Shown here: in pieces, positions 40,701-51,894 of the stretch
How positions within the stretch are numbered: the stretch's first letter is position 1
How the letters are laid out: the number at the start of each line of letters is the position of its first letter
Assembly: GCF_910596095.1 (NCBI RefSeq)
Contig: NC_056542.1
Location: 27,082,957-27,146,956, forward strand
Direction of reading: 5' to 3'
DNA length: 64,000 nt
From: Thunnus maccoyii
Lineage: Eukaryota; Chordata; Actinopteri; Scombriformes; Scombridae
Notes under the pieces: generated by a model
Seen by the model: only the letters and a program-made list of their open reading frames with translations
What the model was told of the DNA's origin: nothing
The model's database searches: none
Translations under genes and position numbers: made by a program

Positions 40701-41616
40701 AAAAAAGTACCATCTGGATGCGGCGAGGGAAGACAGGTTCAGGTTCATTGATGCGACAGCAGCACGCAGGCCTTGGGGTCAATTACATCATTCCTAATGC
40801 AAAAAAAAGAAAAACATTTATGCACTTACGCAACTGACCCCCTTAGGCGACGCCGCTGTGAGGCAGCGTAATCAACAGGCAAGAGGAAGTGAAATGATTG
40901 TATGAAGTTCATTCAAGCATGAAGGAAATTCTGCATTATTCAGCTCTGAAGCATCAATAAAAAATGTTTTCCTCCTTGTTTAAATGTGGATGTACAGCAT
41001 GAAAAAAAAGTTCAGCGTTAGAGACTTTGGTCTATATATGAAACCATTTTTAAAGAGGATCACTCCATCATCTTTTATATATCACTGATAAAAGGATTTT
41101 GTTGCTTTTGGCACACCGCTCCACCGTTTTGGTACAGAAGGATAATAAGGAGTGTAGTTTTGCTTAGCAGAATGAGTTGGATACCTCTCATCTATTTCTT
41201 AACTTCATCAGATTATCTTAATCTGGGATGATTTTGATGAAAAGTCTAAAAATGAAAAGAATATTACCCATCTTTCTTCATTATAGATGTATCTGTACAG
41301 ACTCTAAACTCTCCACTCAAATTATACAGAAGTTAGTTATTTTTCATAAACATGCTTTTGTCTTATCTCTTCAACTGTTTTTATCTCATTTTTACATCTC
41401 TTTTCATTGTGTGGCAGCTTTTGTTGTATGAATATAACCTTTTCTCTCATGTGATTGTAGGAATTTTATGAATTCAGAATCTTCTTTTTAAAAAAAGGCA
41501 CCTGCTGCACATTTATAGTTGTTATACACAAAAATTGGTTTCATAAGGTCATAAATTTAGTGTGCATGGGTCATGGCTGGCTCTGTGCTTGTTGTGCCAT
41601 CTGTACCAGGCAGGAT

Positions 41617-41644
41617 ATGTGTGTGTGTGTGTGTGTGTGTGTAT
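41617..41644 (+). repeat. (GT)n microsatellite upstream of sybu exon
   Basis: A GT dinucleotide run followed by a G-rich purine stretch (41648-41662). It lies about 160 bp before the first sybu coding exon. Confidence 0.8.
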
Positions 41645-41820
41645 GTGGGAGAGGGAGGGGGGATTTAGTGGCGTAACGGAGTTTAGACAGAGGGCCCTTG
41701 TTTGTGAAGGGTTTGAGCGCCACGTCAAACGCTGTTACATACACAGTCCACAGAAAAAATGACTCACCTGATCTTTCTCCTCTTTTCCGTTCATCAGGGG
41801 AAAACGCTACGTGAAGCACA

Positions 41821-44800
41821 ATGGGACCATTCCAGGAATATGAGGTGAGTCTTTTCTTTTTTTTTGCATATTGAACACTTTGCCAATACGAATCTTTTCC
41901 ACATATGACCTGACTGACTGTGACCTTTACAGTTATCGCCGTAAATCAAACAACCAACAATATGAATACAACTTAATCTTTTATGAATTAAAAAAAAGTT
42001 GAAGCGGGTTTCCTCAGTACTACATCCATACCTTCAGCTCTGACAGATGTTGCTTTGAACAGGAAAAGAAGTCACCAGAGAAAGGAAGCCCTCGCAGCCG
42101 CATCCCGCGCTTGGTCCTCCATCCCTTCCGACCAAAAGACAAAGGATCCCCTCTGTCTGACTCTCCATTTTCAGAAGAGGAGGGCAAGGAGTGTGACATC
42201 AGCTCAGACCACTCCAAAAGGACCATCAGCACCAACAGCTTTTGCTCTGGTAAGAAGTTCAGCTCCAGTTTAAAGACAGCAGAGTTCATACTTTATATAA
42301 GAATACTAAAAGCACCATTTACAGGCTGTCAGGTGCAAGACTGTATTGCAATGCCCCCTTAAGAGTGATAAAAGACATTAAATATTTCAATTCCAGTTGT
42401 ATTTCACATTCTATTTTAGCACAAAATGCAGGCTGGAACATCAAACAGAAAATTAATATATGTATATTTTATGTTCATTCAAATTGGCCTCCTGAACAAA
42501 TAGAGGAAATGAAAACAACAGACTACACTGTAAAAAATGCCTGTGTGTGTGTGTGTGTGTTTTTGTACATCGTGTGTGTGTAAACCACCGCACAGCAACC
42601 ACTTGTCAACTACTTTGCCATTGTGAAAGCTGTTGTGCTATCAGTCAAATAACACTCCAGCTGGACCTTGAGCTCTGGTTGACTGCTTGTGTTCGCTGCC
42701 TGCCTGCCCTGCGCCGCCTGTTCTTGGCTATTACTGTCTGTATGCCTGTTTACAATAGATGACACCGGCTGCCCCACTAGTCAGTCTGTGTCCCCCTCCA
42801 AAACCCCGTCAGGCTCAGAGCAGAGTGCCCACGGCTCACCGGTACTCCCCGAGCGCAAGACCAAAGTGAAGAGGGTGAGGGTGATGACCGAGTGGAGCGG
42901 CGAACCACGGAGCACACAGAGGCACAAGAGGGAGCTGAGGTCGGCCATGAAAGCCAGAGGTAAAGAAGAACGTAGAGATAGACATGAAAAGATGAAAAAT
43001 ATGTTGTTGTTTTTTTAATAATTCAGGGATCAAGCACAGTTTGAAATCATCACTTTAGTCCCAAGCAATTATGATCTGATGCTACACTGTATGAAAAAAT
43101 CTTGATTTGTGTGTCTTGATTGTTCATTAACTTTTTCACATGTATAGACTTTTATATAACACACTGTATACATATACTACTGCATGCCAGTGGTTCCCTA
43201 AAGACCAAAGTACAATAACTGTGTATTTGTCACGTCAGCAGCTAGCAGATTCCCTGGCATGTTGATTTGAATAAACACTGGCTGGGAAGCAGCTGCTTGC
43301 TAAAAGAGAGAATAATCACTGGAGTGAATTTTCTCTTTTGTCTGTGCATCTGTGCTCTGTTAACACATATCAAAAACACTGAGTCCTTTCTTTTAATCTG
43401 TTCAAATCTGCCAGGACACAAAACTGCTCGATCATGAGTCAAAATGAGGAGGTAAGCTGATTGGATGAGGGAAAAAAAGGTTCAGGAGCTTAGCCAATTA
43501 GGCTGATTAGCGAGAGGTTACTATACTGATTGAATGAGCACAGACACTCATTTGACTCACCACATCACCAGTTTTGACCAGTTTTGTTTGTCACAGACAT
43601 CACTTGGCACAGAAATATGGTTTTGTTTGATGGCAAGAGATGCTACTCAGGTACGGCTTTGAATATAATCTTTAATAATCGCAACATAATACTGTTGTCT
43701 GCTGAAGGTAATGAAGGTGTCTCAGGCATCAATATTGTGCTGAGGCTTCTGGTTTTAAGTGTCTGTCCCACAACATTTGAGCATGTTTGGATGTTACTGG
43801 CTGACTCTGGAGTTGCTGTGGCATTTGTAATAACTTACATAGATCTATCTGTACGTCTTTATTTCTCTTCAAACTCACTTTAGTCGAACGAAGGGGACAG
43901 AATATGGGGAGTAGCCTGTCCAACTGCTGTTTTATGACAGTTGTATGTCTGTTTGAGATTGTGCTATCTGGTTGACTCCCCCCAACAAGCTGACTTTAAG
44001 GAAGTCCGGCTTACAGAGACTGGAACATGATAGTCCTGCTTGACGCTGCATTTGATTGTAACAGTACAGGATGAGGCTGTTAGAGGATGTTTATTAAAGG
44101 AGAAGCTAAGATGAACAGACATGCAGCACACAGGAAAACTGGACATAAATGCCAAATCTATTTCCATGACAGCATAGAGTAAGAGTGTGTATTTATGTAG
44201 AGATTTGAGGTTTAAAGTGAGACTATGCAACTTTTTTTCTTTGGGGTAAAACCAATGAAATCTTTAGCTGTGACATGCTTAAATGTGGTGTTAACGGTAG
44301 CACAAGTAGAGAAGAATTATTAAGTCAGCAGAGTGACTCATATCTCAAGTTAGCTAACATTAGCCATTGGTCACACCAGACCAGGTAAGACTGTAGCTAC
44401 AAAACCCCTGAGTGATTTTGAATTGAGCAAGAAAGCATTTTATTTCTTATGAACTCAACTTTTCATTTAAATGGTAAGATTTTGTTATATCGTCTTTCAA
44501 AACCGACATGGTCTTTGCTTTAAGTCTGCCAGGATGTTAACACGCTGGTTCGTCTCTGTGCAGGTAGTGAGGCAGACTTCAGCTCCTCTAGCAGCACAGG
44601 CAGCCTAAAGATCAGGGAGAGCCTCACTTCCAATTCAGCTGGGAAGAAAGCTCCTTCACGCAGGTATGAGGTTATATACATTTGTATCGTCAGTATGCTC
44701 TGCTGAGATATCTATGAGAGTTAAAAAAACATGACTTTAAGCTAAACTACAGCTAAACGTAAAGTGTTTATCATGTATGTTTTCATTTTTCTCTACGTTT

Positions 44801-47800
44801 CTTGGAATTAACAAGTGATTCTGTATTTATTCTTTGTTCTGTCAAGTCGCAGCAGCCACATCAGATCGCTCCCAGTGTTCAAACCAGCCGGAAGCCCAAC
44901 AGCCAACCGCGATGCAGAACTCTACGCTCCCTACAGGACTCCCCCCAGAGCTGCCTACTCGACCAACAGCAGCAGCTGCAACTCCAGCCCCACCTCCAGG
45001 TACCAAACATGCCTTTCATATGATGCATTATTAAAAATCACAGAAGGATTGTGGTTTTACAGCTTAATACTCTGTTCAGTTGTTACAACATTCTGTAGCA
45101 TAGCCACACTTCTGCACTTGGATTCATCACAAAATTGAACTTTCTCTGTTTTAGGGCAAGTAGATTTTGGAGACTGAGAGATTTTTAGACCGTGGCTCAG
45201 GCGATGTGCAGCACAACGTTTAGTGTGTGGGTGGTTGGATTAAGATCAGACTTGTTTTATCTTTTCCTCTCTTGCAGCCGGCTGGGATTATATCGGTCAT
45301 GATTTGGCTGTGGTTGAAATTAATGAGGACTCAATAACGCAAATGTCTGAATATGGCACACAGACAGTGACCCTACTGGCTGTAGCTGATGTGGAACTGG
45401 ATTAGGGTGAATTCACCTTGGTTTGGAGGGGAGAACAGGGTCATAAATATTTCAGAGTAGCAGAATTGATATGTGAGCCGAGTAGCCTGAAACTCAAAAG
45501 GTGTTGGGACCACCATGTTTTTCTGGCTCCATATTACTGGGAAGGTTTACTTAGGCTTTGTGTATGTTGGCAGCTTGGCCCTGCATAAGGCTTAACCTAA
45601 AAATCCTCTCTCAGCATGAAAAAAAATGACATTCAACCCACCGCCCTTTGGTTTTTATGCAGTAGCAGAATCTACCCTCATTTTATCTTGTTTTTACAGC
45701 TTCCATAGATTCATTGTAACCCTCCACTCTTGTCACTTTAAGACCTTCTCATCCTTCTGTCAGCTTTCCTCTGCCAGGCTAAGTGTCATGTGACATCTTT
45801 TCCTCTCGCATGCTACTTTCTCCAGGGCTGTTTCTATTTCTGGCAGGGATGCGGAGCACTCGCATCAAAGCCTCAAGTATCCCAGGTTGCTAGGATATTG
45901 TGCAAGTGGAAGCGAGGGGTTTGCATGCTGCTTTGCATACTGTCCAAATCCGCCCACTCATCCTCAACTGAAAAAACAAGAATCCTTTTATCAGCTCTCT
46001 TTGAGCATGATAAAACACTGATCATAGGACATGCAGAGGGCATTTGAATGTTCATGTAATTAGCTCCTAGATCAGGGTTTTTACCATAAGGTGATTTCTT
46101 CCCTTGCCGACTGTGCTTGTATTTAGATAAACCAGCATTTTAGGGTTTTTTAAGTCTCTAGTCTGCACACCAGTAATCCTGTGTCAGACAGTAATTCCTG
46201 GCTTCACAGAGCATCTGTCCTGACAGTGCTCTCTCAGCCACACTAATTACCTTCTGCTGGGAGTGATTCTTACTTTAGAACATTAAACTGGTTTGTTTTC
46301 TGCTGCTGGCTTCAAAATGTCTAGTTGGAGAATGATGGATAGTGTAGGTTCTAGAGGGGTAAACTTTCATCAACATGATCATCTTTCTGCCCAATAGAAG
46401 AGCGAACCTGGGCCGCTACCACTCCTGTGGAGACAACCACGGCATCAGACCCCCGAACCCTGAGCAGTACCTCACACCTCTGCAGCAGAAGGAAGTTGCC
46501 ATCAGACACCTGAAGACCAAACTGCTTGAATCTGAGACCAGAGCTCGTGACAGGTTAGTTAAGGTTTAGCAGCACAGTAGATCCTGTGATTGTATCTGTA
46601 GCTTTTCATGGTTTTAAGGCAGTATGATAGTGGTCATATCAGGAGAAAATATAATACTGTAGTTGTGACGTAAATCCTACATTCAGCAGCTCTGCTCAAC
46701 TGTTTAAAATCTCCTAAAGTGTGAATCCACTAAAAAAACTGCATGATGCTGCTAGTTATATCTTGCAAGATATTTTCACTGTATAAGGCAATTTATTTGA
46801 ATCCTATGCTTGCTGATTCGTCTGGTCTATTTTATCTTTAGAGGAATGTTAGGCTCATGCTTATTCGTTTTCTTGCTGAGGTTTGGATGAGAAGATTGAC
46901 ACCACTTCCATGTGTCATATGATGCTACAGCTGGTTAGCTTAGTTTAACCAAAGATTGGAAATGGGGACACAGCTAGCCTGGCTGTGTTAAAAATGAACT
47001 AAATCTGCCTACCAGCACCTCTAGAGCTAAATAAATAACACATTATATATTGTTTGCTTTATCCATACAAACTAAAACCATATAAAATTGCAATTTTAAA
47101 CAGTGTTGTGTGCCAAACAATTTCTGGGCCGGGTGCAGAGACTTCCTAGACTGTTGTCCATAAACTGCAGGAACAAGTATGGCACCTGGTCCAACAACAT
47201 TTTGCAATTTGTAAGACACAGATTATTTATTTATTTAAGATTATTTTTGGGGAAATTTTGCCTTTATTGGATAGTGGGCAGCAAAGAGTCAGACAGGGAC
47301 AAGGGGAGACAGAGATGAGTATGACATGCAACAAGGGTCCCTGGCTAGAATCAAATCAGGGACGTTGTGGTTATGTGGCATTCCACTTCTTCTCATAACC
47401 TTGATGGCTTTGCACTCACTGCAGCCTGCAGGGTCCCTCCTGCCATTCTGCTTGTATCATTTTGATGGGTCAATTCACAGCTGGAGGTGAATATGTCTAG
47501 CCTCGTTCTCATAGTCATTAATGGGGAGCAAAATCTGGTCTGACCGCACCTTTAGTATGAGTATGGTCAGACCAGTACAAGTAGGCTAACTGAATGCTGG
47601 CTGTAGCTATATTTAACATAGATTTAAAAAAAATCTTTGTTTCAATCTTCCAGCTCTCAGCTAGAAAGTGAATAAGCTTGCTTATAGTAACTGTGGACAT
47701 TTTCTTCACTCTTTTATCAGAGAGACTGAGATCGAGGAGCTTAAGGGCCAGCTCAGCAGGATGAGAGAGGACTGGATAGAAGAGGAGTGTCACCGAGTGG

Positions 47801-48921
47801 AGGCTCAGCTGTCCCTCAAAGAGGCTCGCAAGGAGATCAAACAGTTGCGTCAGGTGGTGGAAACCATGAAGAGCAGCCTGATGGAGAAGGATAAGGGAAT
47901 ACAGAAGTACTTCATTGACATAAACATCCAAAACAGGAAGTTGGAGTCCCTGCTGCAAAGCATGGAGCTCGCTCAGAGTGGCGCCAACCTCCAAGACGAA
48001 AACACCTTGGACTTCATCTGTGACAGCCCAGACAGCGGTGGGAAAAAGATGGTCGGGGAAGAAGAGGGTGGGATTGAGTTAGGAGACCAAGGGGCAGAGG
48101 CGATGGCGGACAGCGGGCTGCTGGTGAACGATGAGATGGCCAACAGAGCTGACATTTTGGAGCAAGTCTTAATGTCAACAGCGGTGGATTTCAGTCAGGA
48201 CTCTAGTGGCAAGCTGAGGGCCGGTGCAGAGTCTGGGCCTGGGGTGTCTGCACTGTCTGAAGAGGGACAGTTAATTGATAATTCTATTGCGTCTCCACCA
48301 GCTCTACCAAATACGAGTTCCACCACTGTCACCATCTCCTCAAGTACACCCTCCCAGCAGATCACAGAAGAAAAAGGGGTCCAGACCGACCTGATGCCCA
48401 TGTCTCCGGACCTGCAGGCTCTGCTCCTCCAGTTGCTAAAGTTCCACGGGGCAACAGTGGGTGAGCCAGCTCTATCAGCCTCCAGCACTCTTCTGGGCCT
48501 CCCAAACCTGCCCACCTCCACTTCCACCACTGCCATTATGCCCGACTCGACACCTACGTTACCAAGCATGCCCAGCCCTGCTCCCCCTGAGAGCCCAGAC
48601 ACCTCTACCGATTCTGGCACATGCTGCTCAGAGCCTGCAGAGACTCGACGGTTCATGGAGGAGCTGGACTTCAGTGTCGCTGAGGAGGAACCTTCTCTGT
48701 CGCCGGGATTGGGTGTGGTCAGCAAGCGTTACTGGAGCAACAGCTTCCTGGTGGATCTGGTTGCAGTAGCAGCTCCTGTGTTACCCACGGTGGCTTGGCT
48801 GTACTCGCAGCACGGCGTGGATGGCAGCGCTCCAGTATACAACATTGCTGCTCTTATCAGGGGCTGTTGCATCATGGGATTGCACTCTCTTCGTCACGTC
48901 GCTCACAGGCCAGATGCGTAA
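41821..48921 (+). CDS. sybu: syntabulin, kinesin-1 cargo adaptor, complete, seven coding exons
   Basis: Links kinesin-1 heavy chain (KIF5B) to syntaxin-1 vesicles and mitochondria. In zebrafish, sybu/tokkaebi is a maternal gene for dorsal determinant transport. Exons 41821-41844, 42063-42249, 42759-42959, 44564-44663, 44847-44999, 46398-46553 and 47721-48921 join in frame with GT-AG borders to 673 residues (human 663). Family landmarks: MGPFQEYE start, SRIPRLVLHPF, NSFCSDDTGCP, GSEADFSSSSSTGS, RPPNPEQYLTPLQQKEV (239-255), a long coiled coil about 250-360 with REDWIEEECHRVEAQL and DKGIQKYFIDINIQN, and a hydrophobic C-terminal anchor about 616-635 followed by YNIAALIRGCC. The residues about 375-610 are acidic and Ser/Thr/Pro-rich and diverged. 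A VQTD motif at 494-497 is notable. The gene converges with ebag9, as in human. Confidence 0.97.
42538..42560 (+). repeat. (GT)n microsatellite in sybu intron
   Basis: A short GT run in the second coding intron of sybu, followed by a second, shorter run near 42572-42580. Confidence 0.75.
46870..47180 (+). repeat. abundant percomorph dispersed repeat in sybu intron
   Basis: Shows in order 'gatgagaagattgacaccac', 'ggttagcttagtttaaccaa', 'cacagctagcctggctgtgt', 'ctaccagcacctctagagct' and 'ctgggccgggtgcagagact'. From memory this is the order of a very common interspersed repeat of percomorph fish (the 'gattgatacc...gctagcctggctctgtccaaagg' family). It is about 10% or more diverged and non-coding. 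It supports the percomorph origin of the window. Confidence 0.65.
47225..47395 (+). repeat. SINE-like teleost repeat, copy 1
   Basis: The order 'tttgcctttattggatagtg', 'cagacagggacaagggg', 'gacatgcaacaagg' and 'gctagaatcaaatcagggac' matches a common short fish repeat. A second copy lies at 55478-55650. This one sits in the sybu intron before the large last exon. Confidence 0.55.
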
Positions 48922-49965
48922 TGGCTTCCAACCCGCATGCACATGCCTAACCTTGAACTTAGAGCACTTAAGCTTTTTTTTTTTTTCTTTTTTTTCAAGA
49001 GTATTTGTGAGATTTGTTTTTGTTAAACACTTGATGATATCAATGCAGTTATTTTGTTTCTAACACTTTCTTTGCACTGTACAGTTACCATGAGTTGAAG
49101 CAAAATGGTGACATGAAAGGGATTATTTATAATGGGGTTTATTTATGTATTTATTTCTCATTTACATCATTTACATGTCTAAGCTGATCATCTGGGTAGA
49201 TGGTTATGTGTTATCATTGTCCTGTGCTGTCCCTAGTTGTTCTTGTGTTTAAGAAAAAAAAAAAGTTCTTCATGTTGGAATGAGATTTTTAAAAGACGAA
49301 AGATTGAATGTTGGTTCAGATTGACAGGTTCAGAAATTTCGACTGTTTTTGAGTTATTGTTCAAAAAGAAACCTTAAACCTTCAGCCAAAGTTTAATGTG
49401 AATTCACCGTTACGTTTTGTGAAAAAGTACATATATTTTTCTTTTCCTCCCTGGGAGTAGAGCTTTATTCGGTACAGCCTGTGTATTGTTCATAAAAATA
49501 AGTTGACGCTTGAAAGCAACTGACACTTGTTATGTGCCTGAGCTATGTGCAATACTGGTGGTTTACATCAAATGTCCTTGTATCTTTATTATTAAAGCAT
49601 GATAAATTCTGGCCACATGTTTGGATTCCTGACATTTTTTGATCTGACAAGTTTGTCATGCCAGCACAATCGTTACAGTTTGACTTATGTAAGAGGCCTG
49701 TACGAAATGTTGGGGAAGATTGGAGGTGCAAGATGTTCACATAAATATATAAAAAGGAAAATATCTAGTCTGGACCAGTGCACAGCTAACCAGTGTTCTC
49801 ATGATGGCTCATCTTACGTAAAAGCTTTCTCAGCCCGTGTGTTCAGATGTCCCTTGGGTTATGGAGCTAACGATGTAAAGTGCATTAGATCCACTTTACT
49901 GGGATCTCTGAAGCTGTAAAATGCTGTCTGCCCTTACAACAATAAAACTGGGTCAGCACAAGAGC
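48922..49965 (+). other. sybu: inferred 3' UTR and poly(A) region of sybu
   Basis: AT-rich sequence after the TAA at 48919-48921. The first canonical AATAAA with normal surroundings is at 49941-49946, which would give a 3' UTR of about 1.04 kb. An earlier ATTAAA at about 49591 could be used alternatively. The end is inferred from signals only. Confidence 0.55.
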
Positions 49966-50654
49966 AGCTGTATGTCTGTCTATCCTCACTTTGTTTTTTT
50001 GTTTTTTCAGTCATGACATAACACCTACCCATATCTACTGAAAAAAACTGATTAGGTTTAAATAAACTTATAACACTTGTGTTCACTGATGACTCCATTT
50101 CCACATTCCACCATATGGTGATGTATCTTAAATTGCATAACCATGACCTCTTGGTTCATAAAGCATTAACAGACTGAGTCATCAGATGCTGTAATCCCCA
50201 CACTAGTCTGTGGATGCTTGATTAAAATGAGTGGGAAGCAGCGGTTGTAAAACTGGATGTACTGTAAACAAAACAGTTCAAGACATACCAGCCTTATAAA
50301 AATTAATGTATAGGATTCTAAAAACCTTTCAGGACAATTGTTCACTTATACCATCTTCTCTCTCTGAACAGTGATGATGTGCATTTTCCATTTTTGAAAG
50401 TGGGTCAATCTCTGAGAGGGTTTGGCAGGCAGTGTCCTCAGATAGATGGAAGTAACGTCATTATGACGGGGGTCGGATGAGTGATGACAAATGTCTGTCA
50501 ATATAGGTTAAGGCGCACTGTGGCAATTTACTATTGCACTTCCATAAAGTTTGGGGAGTTGTCTGTTTCTGATGTTTTGGAGTATATCAGGCCCAATTAG
50601 GACTCTCCCTGCCTGCTAAAGGCCCACATTTTTCAGACTCCACACTCCCACTTT

Positions 50655-50985
50655 ATAACCTTTTTGGCCATGCTGGCAGTGTTTTGGTCCATTTTGGTTC
50701 AGACCGGTTCTCAGCAACTACTGAGTAAATTGCCATGAAATTGTGTACAGGCGTTAATTGTCCCCAGAGGATGAGTCACACTGACATTGGTGATCCTCTG
50801 ACTTTTCCACCATACCAAAATGATAATAATTGTGGTTTTTAGTCAGATGTCTTGACAATTACTGATGGATTGCCATGACATTTGGTGCCCATACTGCAGA
50901 GGATAAATCCTAAAACTCCCTCACTTTTCACTTTCATCATGTCAAAATTGATTAAAGACTTTTGGTTTCTGACCAAGTATTTTCA
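50655..50985. repeat. dispersed teleost repeat between sybu and ebag9
   Basis: Contains 'gtaaattgccatgaaattgt', 'ccccagaggatgagtcacac', 'ttggtgatcctctgactttt' and a second 'ggattgccatgacatttggt' phrase. This duplicated 'gattgccatgaaatttggt / gtccccagaggatgaatc' pattern is characteristic of an abundant non-coding fish repeat. The ends are unclear. Confidence 0.55.
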
Positions 50986-51355
50986 AAACTACTTCAGGCT
51001 TTAGAAAGCTCCTCCAGAGCCACAGAAGACATTACACAACTGTTTTCACAGGATGAGTAGTACTCTCCATGAACAATTAATATTGTGTATTAAATCTGGC
51101 CCTTTAAAAGGTTAACTTGTAGTAGGCATTACACATACTGTTGTGATATTAAAAAGCACAAATCTATATGTTGCACACATAGCAGATCTGGGTCATCATG
51201 TAATAATACAAATTTGTAATGATATCTCCACCACAATATATTCAGGTAGCAAACTCATGACAAAAGCTGATAATGACAAAAACAGATTTGGGTCTCATCT
51301 AATGGCTTTGAATATATAACTTACACTGAAGTCCTACAAGAATTACTGATACTAG

Positions 51356-51880
51356 GTGAGTCCAGATCCTTCTAGTGCTGTTTCACGTAGTTGCAAGGTT
51401 CCTGTAATAATTACACATAGATCTGTCAAACCAAACAGGCACATCCTACATAGCAATATTAATAATTTAAAAAGATCCGGACTCAAAACCCCAGCTCCAA
51501 TTTTAACCCAGCCAGACTGTTTAAGATCCCTCTCTAATAAGATATTTGTTTTAAATGATTTTATCTCTTCTGCTGATTTAGATTTTATGTTTTTAAACAA
51601 AATCCTGGTTACAATCTAGTGATCACAGTTAGTTTGCTGAATTGTACCCTCCAGATTATGACTGTTTTAGCCAACCTGAGCTGCCTGGGTATTTTACATG
51701 ATTTTACTTGTTTTCAATTTTATGTTTATTAAATTTTAATTTTGCGTTTGTGTTTTTTTAACAGCTTTTAGTTTGTTGTACTCTCTGTTTTAAATATGTT
51801 GTTTTTATTGTAATGCACTTTGTAACCGTGTTTTGAAATGTGCTATATAAATAAAGTTCATTCTTATTATTAAAAGTTAT
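51356..51880 (+). mobile_element. decayed L2/CR1-like LINE fragment with 3' tail
   Basis: A plus-strand frame (51356-51619) contains SNKIFVLNDFISSADLDFMF, which resembles the start of the endonuclease domain of fish L2/CR1-group LINE ORF2 proteins ('NDFI...DLDFLFLTETW'). The frame then fails. The rest is a non-coding 3' end with 'gcactttgtaaccgtgtttt' and 'gtgctatataaataaagttc' plus TTATTATTA. Most of ORF2, including reverse transcriptase, is missing, so the copy is internally deleted and inactive. Confidence 0.6.
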
Positions 51881-51894
51881 TCGCCTCTAGCGGT

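Larger units (their letters stand above)
34561..41797. other. head-to-head interval between gdf6 and sybu
   Basis: No complete gene. It holds a LINE-like 3' stub (35560-35765), an (AGAGC)n run and GC-rich block at about 37640-37773 that may be a non-coding sybu exon, a GT microsatellite at 41617-41644, and otherwise AT-rich unique sequence. Promoters of both flanking genes should lie here. The 144- and 122-codon open frames near 37.5-38.0 kb overlap each other and the AGAGC repeat and are not credible proteins. Confidence 0.4.

Noticed and set aside
43185-43215. 'ccagtggttccctaaagacc' as another hAT terminus
   Set aside because: Only about 12 bases match the terminal repeat, and no partner end or target duplication was found.
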